Notes under the pieces: generated by a model
What the model saw: only the letters and a program-made list of their open reading frames with translations
Databases searched by the model: none
Told to the model about the DNA's origin: nothing
Program-made: the position numbers and the translations under genes
Part shown: positions 1-6,089 of the stretch, one piece after another
Position numbering within the stretch: position 1 is the first letter of the stretch
Layout of the letters: each line of letters begins with the position of its first letter
Source of the DNA: Robiginitomaculum sp.
Lineage (GTDB): Bacteria > Pseudomonadota > Alphaproteobacteria > Caulobacterales > Maricaulaceae
Length of the DNA stretch: 6,959 bases
NCBI GenBank assembly: GCA_002733735.2
Contig: NVWT02000007.1
Span: 8,143 to 15,101 of the forward strand
Direction of reading: 5' to 3'

Positions 1-678
1 TTTGGCTTTGATATGAATGTTGCTTGCTCAAGCGCGACTTTTGGTATTGCCACAGCCCAAGCAATGATTGAAAGCGGACAAGCAAAATCGGTACTGGTTT
101 GTAATCCGGAAATTTGCTCCGGACATTTGAATTTTTGTGACCGCGATAGTCATTTTATTTTTGGCGATGTAGCAACAGCAATTTTGATCGAAGACAGCAC
201 TATAGCACCAGAGGGAGCCTACAGGATTATTGGCTCAACCATGAAAACCAAATTTTCAAATAATATCCGCAATAATTTTGGATTTTTGAACAAAGCCGAC
301 CCTGAAAACTCCCAAAATGACGACAAACTATTTATTCAAGAAGGCCGCAAGGTTTTCAAAGAAGTTGTGCCAATGGTAGCTGATATTATCAAACAACAAT
401 TACTTGACCTTGGTATTGGCACAGAAGAAATAAAACGCTTTTGGTTACACCAAGCCAATTTAAGCATGAACAGCTTAATTGCAAAAAAAGTAATGGGTCA
501 TACAGTGCCAGAAACCGTCGCTCCAGTAATTCTTGATACTTATGCCAATACTTCATCGGCGGGATCAATAATTGCTTTTCACAAAACCAAAGGTGATTTT
601 GAAAAAGGCGACAAGGGCTTGATCTGCTCGTTCGGTGCTGGTTATTCTGCCGGAGTGATAGTGATAGAAAAAGGCTAA
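1..678 (+). CDS. 3-oxoacyl-[ACP] synthase III (FabH/KAS III family), 5'-truncated by window edge
   Basis: This is a thiolase-fold condensing enzyme of the KAS III family, which joins an acyl-CoA to malonyl-ACP in the cytoplasm to start or extend fatty-acid chains. The frame is open from base 1, so the true start lies outside the window; 225 residues are present and roughly 110 N-terminal ones are missing compared with E. coli FabH. The full Cys-His-Asn triad is visible: nucleophile Cys at residue 9 of the visible part (VACSS, codon 25-27), His at about 150 in WLHQAN, and Asn at about 183 in YANTSSAG. The Gly-rich C-terminal strand FGAGYSAG is also present. HFIFGDVATA matches the conserved GDGA-like stretch but with Val in place of Gly, which suggests a paralogue rather than the housekeeping fabH. 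Its chain-length preference cannot be read from the sequence. It overlaps the next gene by one base (TAATG), which implies translational coupling. Confidence 0.9.
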   Translation, partial: FGFDMNVACSSATFGIATAQAMIESGQAKSVLVCNPEICSGHLNFCDRDSHFIFGDVATAILIEDSTIAPEGAYRIIGSTMKTKFSNNIRNNFGFLNKADPENSQNDDKLFIQEGRKVFKEVVPMVADIIKQQLLDLGIGTEEIKRFWLHQANLSMNSLIAKKVMGHTVPETVAPVILDTYANTSSAGSIIAFHKTKGDFEKGDKGLICSFGAGYSAGVIVIEKG

Positions 679-1328
679 TGAAAGTGCCCAAGACAGATAT
701 TATTGAAATTGATATGGTTTCCGATCCGGTTTGCCCGTGGTGCTGGGTTGGATTGCGAAATTTAATGTGGGCGATGAACGATAACCCGAAACAACAATTT
801 TCAATAACTTTCAGGCCATTTTTTCTTGATGGCAAACTGCCCGAAGAAGGTGTTGAATATCACGCTTATATGGACAAGAAATTTCCCGACAAAAACCAAA
901 GAAAAGCGGCAATAAAATCACTAGAAGAAGCTGGCAATAAAGTCGGCATAGATTTTCAATTCTCCAAAATCAAACACCGTCCACACACCGGCAAAGCCCA
1001 TCGTTTAATAATGTGGGCGCAAGGCCAGAACAAAGGTTTATTGGCCAAAGAGTTTTTATTCAAATCGTTTTTCACCGATGGCAAAGATATTGGTGATGAA
1101 GATGTGTTGATCGGCATAGCATCGGCGATAGGAATGGACGGCGATCTGGTGGCAAAACTGCTCAAAGAAGGCCAGGACAAGCAACATGTGGAAGATGAAG
1201 TGCGCAGCTTTGCCGGCATGGGAATTTCGGCTGTACCAACATTTATTGTTGATCAGAAATCCGGAATTTCCGGAGCTTTGCCACCCAAAGACATGTCAGC
1301 GTTCATCATGCAGAACAAAAACAACTGA
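678..1328 (+). CDS. FrnE-like DsbA-family oxidoreductase
   Basis: This is a 216-residue thioredoxin-fold protein with a helical insertion, of the FrnE/DsbA-like subfamily. These proteins act as cytoplasmic thiol-disulfide oxidoreductases or isomerases. The redox motif CPWC lies at residues 19-22, right after the first strand (IDMVSDPV). The cis-proline loop is AVPTF, with Pro at 187. Between them the FrnE-type patterns RPFFLDGKLPEEG (46-58) and TGKAHRLIMWA (104-114) are recognisable. No signal peptide is seen, which fits a cytoplasmic location. The ATG overlaps the stop of the upstream ketoacyl synthase as TAATG, and an A-rich AAAAAGG at 668-674 serves as a ribosome site. The related 2-hydroxychromene-2-carboxylate isomerases share the fold, but the CxxC motif favours a redox role. 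The physiological substrate is unknown. Confidence 0.87.
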   Translation: MKVPKTDIIEIDMVSDPVCPWCWVGLRNLMWAMNDNPKQQFSITFRPFFLDGKLPEEGVEYHAYMDKKFPDKNQRKAAIKSLEEAGNKVGIDFQFSKIKHRPHTGKAHRLIMWAQGQNKGLLAKEFLFKSFFTDGKDIGDEDVLIGIASAIGMDGDLVAKLLKEGQDKQHVEDEVRSFAGMGISAVPTFIVDQKSGISGALPPKDMSAFIMQNKNN

Positions 1329-1401
1329 AACAACAAAATTGCATAAGCGGTATATACTTGCCGAAGTGGTGCTTCTGTGATCAGGTTCGTCAAATTATTT
1401 T

Positions 1402-1407
1402 AGGGGA
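1402..1407 (+). promoter_or_regulatory. Ribosome binding site of the MAPEG gene
   Basis: AGGGGA lies 5 bases before the ATG at 1413. It is the clearest Shine-Dalgarno sequence in the window and supports that start. The preceding 84-base gap (1329-1412) has no convincing paired -35/-10 boxes, although a promoter there is plausible. Confidence 0.6.
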
Positions 1408-1412
1408 CGAAT

Positions 1413-1805
1413 ATGTTTGATTTTACTGCCATGCAGGCCGCTAGCCTTTATCTAGTTATTTTAATGGTGTTTGGAATTTTTGTTGCATACCGGGTAATTC
1501 AAGCCCGCCAAGGCGATGATGATGAGCTATTACAAAAACGCATTCGCATTCATGGTAATTTGATTGAATACGCGCCGTTTTTCCTAATTGGTCTGTTGGC
1601 TTTGGCAGCTTCAAATGCTCCGGTTTGGTTAGTTCATGTTCTTGGCGCCACATTTACTGCTGCTCGTTTGGCGCATGGACTTAACTTTTACAACAAACCA
1701 GACGTTACAGGACGACCCAAAGGGCGTTTTCTTGGTACATTATTTACCGGCATCACCACTCTTTCATTGGCTGTCTCTCTGCTTTATTTCATTTTCTTGG
1801 GATAA
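1413..1805 (+). CDS. MAPEG family membrane protein
   Basis: This 130-residue integral inner-membrane protein belongs to the MAPEG family (microsomal glutathione transferase and leukotriene synthase relatives). Four hydrophobic segments are visible at about 9-28, 53-68, 70-84 and 107-128. The family signature is clear: RIHGNLIEYAP at 45-55, with Arg45, His47, Asn49, Glu52 and Tyr53, followed by ARLAHG at 84-89. The conserved Arg/Asn/Glu residues in this region belong to the glutathione-binding face in characterised members. Bacterial members of this short type are mostly uncharacterised, so a glutathione-dependent detoxifying role is only a family-level guess. The start is fixed by a good ribosome site. 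The gene stands apart from its neighbours by 84 and 41 bases, so it may be a single unit or may lead into the pmbA block. Confidence 0.88.
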   Translation: MFDFTAMQAASLYLVILMVFGIFVAYRVIQARQGDDDELLQKRIRIHGNLIEYAPFFLIGLLALAASNAPVWLVHVLGATFTAARLAHGLNFYNKPDVTGRPKGRFLGTLFTGITTLSLAVSLLYFIFLG

Positions 1806-1846
1806 TTTTCTTGCCGCCAGCACTTGTAGTTTGTACTTGCTAAGGC

Positions 1847-3214
1847 ATGAATATACAAAATAAGTTTGACGCACCAATACCAACAAGCCTTGATAAGATT
1901 GTGAAGGATATGTTGCATCTGGCCAAACAGGCCGGTGCGCAACAAGCCGAAGCAATGATGATTGTATCAAGGAATGTTTCGGTTAGCGTTCGTGACGGCA
2001 AGGTTGAAGAAGTTGAAAGCTCTGAATCACAAGATTTAGGCCTTCGAGTGTTAATCGGCAAAAAGCAGTCTTGCGTCTCCACATCTGATTTATCAGCATC
2101 CTCTTTGGAGAAAATGGCCGAGCGGGTTTGCGCAATGGCCAAAGAAGCACCTGATGATCCCTATTGCGGGCTTGCCACGCCTGAGCAAGTACAAACATCA
2201 GATATGGATTTGCAAAAATTTGATCCATCTACTGTTGATATGCAGCAGTTAATCGAACGCGCCAAAGAAGGCGAAGCCGCGGCCTTAGCTATTGCCGGGG
2301 TCAACCTTCCAGCAACCGCAAGTGCCAGCTTCTCTCTTGGCTCTGTTTGCCACCGCGCCAGTAATGGTCTTCATCGTGCCAGCACCAATTCTTTTCACGG
2401 GCAAAGCGTCTTGGCGTTTGCAGAAAAAGACGGAGCAATGGAACGGGACTGGGCGCAAAGCGGCGCTTGTTGGCTAGAAGACATACGCTGCATGCAAGAA
2501 ATAGGCTTGGAGGCTGCAAATCGCGCCATTGCCAGATTAGGGGCAAAAAAAGGTGCCGGCGGAACCATGGCCGTAATGTTTGAACCACGCACCGCCACAA
2601 CATTCGTAAGCATGCTATTGGGCGCAATCACCGGCAGCTCTGTTGCCAGAGGTGTGTCATTCCTAAAGGACAAAAAGGGACAGCAATTATTCGCAGGCGG
2701 ATTTAATATCATAGAAGACCCGCACCGTTTACGTGGCTCGGGATCATCTTTGATCGATAGCGAAGGGTTTATACGAAAGCCTGCATCAATTATCGAAAAT
2801 GGCTACTTGAATAGCTGGCTGCATAACTTAGCATCGTCGCGGCAATTAGAAGAAACACCAACCGGACATGGTGCAACTGGCATTGGTTCCCCGCCGGGTA
2901 TTCGGCCAACAAATGTATATGTAACTGCTGGTAGTAAATCCCCGACAGAACTTATGCTCGAAGTCGGAAAAGGCTTAATTGTTACCGATGCTTTTGGTGC
3001 CAGTTTTAACAGTGGAACCGGCGATTGGTCGGTAGGTGTTGCCGGGTTTTATTTTGAAGGCGACAACCGAACAACGCCGTTTTCCGAGATGACCGTTGCC
3101 GGCAATATGTTGGATATTTTCAAAACCCTAATACCTGCTTCTGATCTTAAGTTCGAGCAAACAGTAGAAACACCAAGCCTGTTGGTGCCGGAGCTGGCGG
3201 TTGCTGGACAATGA
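1847..3214 (+). CDS. pmbA: TldE/PmbA family metalloprotease subunit
   Basis: This 455-residue protein is the PmbA/TldE member of the TldD-TldE pair. In E. coli this cytoplasmic heterodimer degrades unfolded peptides, matures microcin B17 and removes the CcdA antitoxin. Length matches the E. coli protein (about 450), as do several regions: the N-terminal part (RDGKVEEVESSESQDLGLRV, 49-68), DDPYCGLA (103-110), AMERDWA (197-203), the Gly-rich TGDWSVGVAGF (391-401), SEMTVAGNM (413-421) and the ending PELAVAGQ. No HExxxH zinc motif is present, which is expected for the non-catalytic TldE subunit; the catalytic TldD is not in this window. The ATG at 1847 is the first possible start after an in-frame TAA at 1841, although AAGG at 1842-1845 sits unusually close to it. 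The stop overlaps the next gene as ATGA (3211-3214). Confidence 0.93.
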   Translation: MNIQNKFDAPIPTSLDKIVKDMLHLAKQAGAQQAEAMMIVSRNVSVSVRDGKVEEVESSESQDLGLRVLIGKKQSCVSTSDLSASSLEKMAERVCAMAKEAPDDPYCGLATPEQVQTSDMDLQKFDPSTVDMQQLIERAKEGEAAALAIAGVNLPATASASFSLGSVCHRASNGLHRASTNSFHGQSVLAFAEKDGAMERDWAQSGACWLEDIRCMQEIGLEAANRAIARLGAKKGAGGTMAVMFEPRTATTFVSMLLGAITGSSVARGVSFLKDKKGQQLFAGGFNIIEDPHRLRGSGSSLIDSEGFIRKPASIIENGYLNSWLHNLASSRQLEETPTGHGATGIGSPPGIRPTNVYVTAGSKSPTELMLEVGKGLIVTDAFGASFNSGTGDWSVGVAGFYFEGDNRTTPFSEMTVAGNMLDIFKTLIPASDLKFEQTVETPSLLVPELAVAGQ

Positions 3215-4020
3215 ATGTCACTTCCTTGACGCAAGATTTGCAATTACTTGAAAATGCCGCAAAACAAGCTGGCGTATTGGCAATGCAATGGTTCAATACT
3301 TCGGCAAATACGTCGCCTGCAAAAGTTTGGGATAAGGGTGGCAACCATCCGGTAACCGAAGCTGATCTGGCGGTAGATAAATTACTAAATACGACATTAC
3401 GCCAAGCCAGACCTAAATATGGTTGGCTCTCGGAAGAAAGCAAAGATGACGGCTCAAGATTAAAATCAAAGCGGGTGTTTGTAATTGACCCGATTGACGG
3501 AACCAGAGCCTTTATCAAAGGCAAGCCACATTTTTCTATATCATTAGCTATTGTCGAAAATGGCAGACCCATTGCCGGGGCTGTTTATAATCCTGCACTG
3601 GACGAGATGTACTTAGCAGCCACAGGACAAGGCGCTAGCGCCAATGGCAAAGCCATAAATGTACGCGATTGCAAGGCTTTGCTAAACTGTTCAATGATCG
3701 CATCTGATGGTTTGTTTAAGCAAAAACACTGGCGCAATAAATGGCCAGAGATGAATTGTGAAAGCCGTAATTCCATGGCTTATAGAATAGCTTTAGTTGC
3801 CGCCGCAAAGTTCGATGCCACGCTTACATTGCGCCCCAAATCCGACTGGGATTTAGCGGCAGCTGACTTAATAGCAGAAGAAGCCGGAGCAGTGATAACC
3901 GATCCAAATGGACAAAAATTTTACTATAATTTACAATCAACCAGCAAATCCGGCGTTATATGTGCTGGCAAGACGGTTCATGATTTGATATTACAGCAAG
4001 TCAAGCAAAGGAACGACTAA
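3211..4020 (+). CDS. Inositol monophosphatase family protein, probable 3'(2'),5'-bisphosphate nucleotidase (CysQ-type)
   Basis: This 269-residue protein is a Mg2+-dependent, Li+-sensitive-type phosphatase of the IMPase superfamily. Metal-site motifs appear in the right order: VTEAD (48-52), the acidic pair in WLSEES (Glu75/Glu76), DPIDGT (93-98, supplying Asp93 and Asp96) and SDWDLAAADL (211-220, with Asp214). Length is typical. CysQ members dephosphorylate 3'-phosphoadenosine 5'-phosphate, a by-product of sulfate assimilation; others act on inositol phosphates or fructose 1,6-bisphosphate. I favour the CysQ type because this form is usual between pmbA and DUF4170 in Alphaproteobacteria, but the substrate cannot be proven from sequence. 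It starts within the stop of pmbA (ATGA overlap), so translation is probably coupled. It lies five bases before the DUF4170 gene. Confidence 0.85.
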   Translation: MNVTSLTQDLQLLENAAKQAGVLAMQWFNTSANTSPAKVWDKGGNHPVTEADLAVDKLLNTTLRQARPKYGWLSEESKDDGSRLKSKRVFVIDPIDGTRAFIKGKPHFSISLAIVENGRPIAGAVYNPALDEMYLAATGQGASANGKAINVRDCKALLNCSMIASDGLFKQKHWRNKWPEMNCESRNSMAYRIALVAAAKFDATLTLRPKSDWDLAAADLIAEEAGAVITDPNGQKFYYNLQSTSKSGVICAGKTVHDLILQQVKQRND

Positions 4021-4025
4021 CAACA

Positions 4026-4274
4026 ATGACTGATAAAACTAAAAATAAAGAACCGCAATTACTGCATATAGTACTTGGTGGTGAACTTGAAGATGTTCGT
4101 AAAACTAGATTCCAGGATTTAGAGAAAATCGACTTCGTTGGAGCTTTTCCCGATTATTCCAGTGCATTTAAAGCTTGGAAAGCTGCGGCGCATGGATCGG
4201 TAGACAACGCGCATATGCGATATTTTATCATTCATGCTCACCGCCTGTTTGATCCGGAAAACGACGATCATTAA
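4026..4274 (+). CDS. DUF4170 domain protein, function unknown
   Basis: This is an 82-residue soluble protein that I recognise as DUF4170, a small family confined mainly to Alphaproteobacteria. Typical features are the opening strand LLHIVLGGEL (12-21), a central VGAFPDYSSAFKAWKAAA (38-55) and the highly conserved VDNAHMRYFIIHAHRL (59-74) followed by DPE. There is no signal peptide, membrane segment or obvious catalytic motif. The His-rich conserved end (His63, His70, His72) could bind metal or a ligand, but this is speculation. AAAGGA at 4007-4012 may be the ribosome site, with a rather long 13-base spacing. The gene sits between the CysQ-type phosphatase and an MsbA-like exporter, and the exporter frame may begin inside it. 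In other Alphaproteobacteria I recall it beside Kdo transferase (waaA) and lpxK genes, which suggests an envelope link. Confidence 0.85.
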   Translation: MTDKTKNKEPQLLHIVLGGELEDVRKTRFQDLEKIDFVGAFPDYSSAFKAWKAAAHGSVDNAHMRYFIIHAHRLFDPENDDH

Positions 4275-5994
4275 TACGCCGACATATAAACGGCTTTGGC
4301 GAGATTTTGTACGTCCGCATCTTGGGTTAATGTTTATTGCCATACCATTGATGGTGCTGGTGGCGGGGGCAACTTCGGCATATCCATTATTGGTCAATTT
4401 TGCTTTTCAATTACTTGAAACAGCGGACAGAAGAATATTTACTTTACTACCCGCAGCTCTGCTGAGCGTAGCCATTATCAAGGCTCTGGCACTTTACGGC
4501 CAAGTATTGCTTACCAATGCTTTGGCCTTGCGGGTGGTAAGAGATCTGCAAAATGCAATGTTCTTGCGGGTGCAGAAAATGGATATGGCGAAACTAAATG
4601 CTGATGCTGGCGGCCTGCTGGTTTCCAAATTCACCAATGATGTCAATCTGGCCAAAGAAGCGCTGGTTCGCGCATCAAACACTATGGTTCGCGACCTATT
4701 GGTGGTCATTGGCTCATTAGGAGCCATGTTATACCTTAACTGGAAATTGGCACTGGTTATTTTGGTGATTTATCCTTTGGCTACCGTGCCGGTCATATTA
4801 CTTGGTCGCAAAGTTCGAGCTATCTCACTGGCGGCGCAACACCAGATCGGTGAATTAACCGCAATGTTGACCGAAAGCATTAGCGGTGCTTCCATGGTGC
4901 GCTCATTTAGCCTTGAAGATCATGAAAAAACCAGAGCCGGCGCTGGCTTTGCTGAACGCTATCGTTTGGCCATGCGGCTTACCGCCACCAAGGCCGGAGT
5001 TGATCCTTTTTTAGAAGTTTTAGGCGCATTGGCTTTGGCAACTATCCTTGGCTATGCCGGTTTACGCGCCTTGGCTGGCGGATCAGCGATACCGGAATTG
5101 ATGGGCTTCATTACTGCGGTGGCAACGCTTGCACCAGCAGCAAGGGCGCTTGGTACTTTGAATATAGTTTGGCAAGAAGGTATGGCTGCCACAGCTAGAG
5201 CTTATGAAATACTTGATGATAAGCCGACGATTACCTCGAAAGACAGCGCACCTAAGTTACAGATAAAACAAGCAAATATTGAGTTTAAGCAGATACAGTT
5301 TTCCTATGGTTCGGATATTGCTGCCTTAAACAATTTATCATTTAACGCCAAGGCAGGACAGACGCTGGCTTTGGTTGGCCCATCGGGTGCCGGGAAAACT
5401 AGTATTTTTAATTTATTATTGCGATTTTATAATGCTGATAGCGGACTTATAACTATTGACGGGCAGGACATTAGCAAACAACAATTAGCAAGCTTACGGC
5501 GCTCTATATCCTTGGTTGCCCAAAACCCGATCTTGTTTAATGACACGGTAAGAGCCAATATTGCTTTTGGTAATCCCGCCGCCACTGACAGCCAAATTGA
5601 GGCGGCTGCTAAAAATGCCGCCGCGCTGTCATTCATTAAAGAGCTGCCACTGGGTTTTGACACCATGGTCGGGGAAAATGGTAATCGTTTATCCGGCGGC
5701 CAACGCCAACGCATCGCCATTGCCAGAGCAATAATCAAAGACGCGCCAATATTATTGCTGGACGAAGCCACCAGCGCCCTTGATTCTAATGCCGAGGCTC
5801 AAGTGAAGGACGCTTTGGCCAAATTATCGGTTGGCCGAACAACGCTGGTTATTGCTCACCGCTTAGCCACGGTGCAAAATGCTGATAATATTTTGGTGCT
5901 GGAAAACGGTAAAATTGTTGAAAGCGGCAACCATAAAGCCTTACTTGCCAACAATGGCTTATATGCAGAGCTAGCAAAGAAGCAGTTGCGCTAG
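4234..5994 (+). CDS. ABC exporter with fused membrane and ATPase domains (MsbA-like)
   Basis: This half-transporter of up to 586 residues should work as an inner-membrane homodimer. Residues about 30-320 form the six-helix exporter domain, with hydrophobic stretches near 31-60, 70-97, 152-170, 171-192, 258-282 and 285-303. The nucleotide-binding domain follows: aromatic A-loop in FSYG (Tyr358), Walker A GPSGAGKT (382-389), Q-loop Gln430, signature LSGGQ (486-490), Walker B ILLLDE (506-511), D-loop SALD (514-517) and switch His542. All ATPase residues are intact. The architecture and the neighbouring DUF4170 gene suggest lipid A or another lipid as substrate, but multidrug exporters look the same, so msbA is not assigned. 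The ATG at 4234 overlaps DUF4170 by 41 bases and has no visible ribosome site. Other possible starts are TTG 4249, ATC 4267 or ATT 4270. The stop TAG directly abuts a palindromic repeat. Confidence 0.9.
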   Translation: MLTACLIRKTTIINTPTYKRLWRDFVRPHLGLMFIAIPLMVLVAGATSAYPLLVNFAFQLLETADRRIFTLLPAALLSVAIIKALALYGQVLLTNALALRVVRDLQNAMFLRVQKMDMAKLNADAGGLLVSKFTNDVNLAKEALVRASNTMVRDLLVVIGSLGAMLYLNWKLALVILVIYPLATVPVILLGRKVRAISLAAQHQIGELTAMLTESISGASMVRSFSLEDHEKTRAGAGFAERYRLAMRLTATKAGVDPFLEVLGALALATILGYAGLRALAGGSAIPELMGFITAVATLAPAARALGTLNIVWQEGMAATARAYEILDDKPTITSKDSAPKLQIKQANIEFKQIQFSYGSDIAALNNLSFNAKAGQTLALVGPSGAGKTSIFNLLLRFYNADSGLITIDGQDISKQQLASLRRSISLVAQNPILFNDTVRANIAFGNPAATDSQIEAAAKNAAALSFIKELPLGFDTMVGENGNRLSGGQRQRIAIARAIIKDAPILLLDEATSALDSNAEAQVKDALAKLSVGRTTLVIAHRLATVQNADNILVLENGKIVESGNHKALLANNGLYAELAKKQLR

Positions 5995-6059
5995 AGCAAT
6001 CTTCAGCAAAAGTGGGGAATTCTTTTGTCCCGCGTCAAATGCGACCACTAAAGATTAGC
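5995..6059. repeat. Intergenic palindromic repeat element (alphaproteobacterial RIME-like)
   Basis: A short structured element fills the start of the convergent gap. Its outer arms are AATCTT (5998-6003) and AAGATT (6051-6056), extended by GC at 5996-5997 pairing with GC at 6058-6059 across a bulged A. Inside lies the perfect inverted repeat CAAAAG (6007-6012) and CTTTTG (6022-6027). A third, weak CGC/GCG stem is possible at 6031-6043. The string TTCAGCAAAAGTGG followed by a TTTTG arm, a CG-rich segment and AATGCGAC matches my recollection of a dispersed palindromic repeat seen many times per genome in rhizobia and relatives. The assignment rests on memory and on the visible symmetry, not on a search. 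Confidence 0.55.
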
Positions 6060-6080
6060 CCCGGATTTCGACACGGGGGC
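6058..6080. terminator. GC-rich hairpin between convergent genes, possible terminator
   Basis: CCCCG (6059-6063) pairs with CGGGG (6074-6078) around a 10-base loop. An alternative register pairs GCCCC (6058-6062) with GGGGC (6076-6080). Read on the - strand it begins 10 bases after the stop of the CCA-transferase gene and is followed by TAATCTTT, a weak U-rich tail. Read on the + strand there is no T run. It may therefore end - strand transcription, or block read-through in both directions, but it is not a canonical terminator. Confidence 0.4.
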
Positions 6081-6089
6081 ATTATAGGT

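Noticed and set aside
389..835. A 148-codon open frame on the - strand across the synthase/oxidoreductase junction
   Set aside because: It is antisense to two genes with clear family motifs, has a low-complexity composition and no recognisable domain.
1339..1358. TTGCAT and TATACT as -35/-10 boxes upstream of the MAPEG gene
   Set aside because: Only 8 bases separate them, far from the usual 16-18, so this is not a credible promoter pair.
1361..1376. Possible terminator hairpin GAAG-TGGTG-CTTC before the MAPEG gene
   Set aside because: The stem is only four base pairs and no T run follows.
2301..2712. Two overlapping - strand open frames (105-108 codons) inside pmbA
   Set aside because: They are shadows of a strongly conserved + strand gene, rich in Arg/Leu/Pro and without any family features.
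5427..5771. A 114-codon - strand open frame inside the exporter ATPase domain
   Set aside because: It lies opposite the Q-loop, signature and Walker B region, where codon constraint easily creates an open antisense frame; no protein family is recognisable.
6055..6082. tRNA-like 3' end or attachment site on the - strand (CCCCG TGTCGAAATC CGGGG)
   Set aside because: The loop is 10 bases rather than the 7 of a T-arm, and no anticodon or D-arm or acceptor partner can be found nearby.
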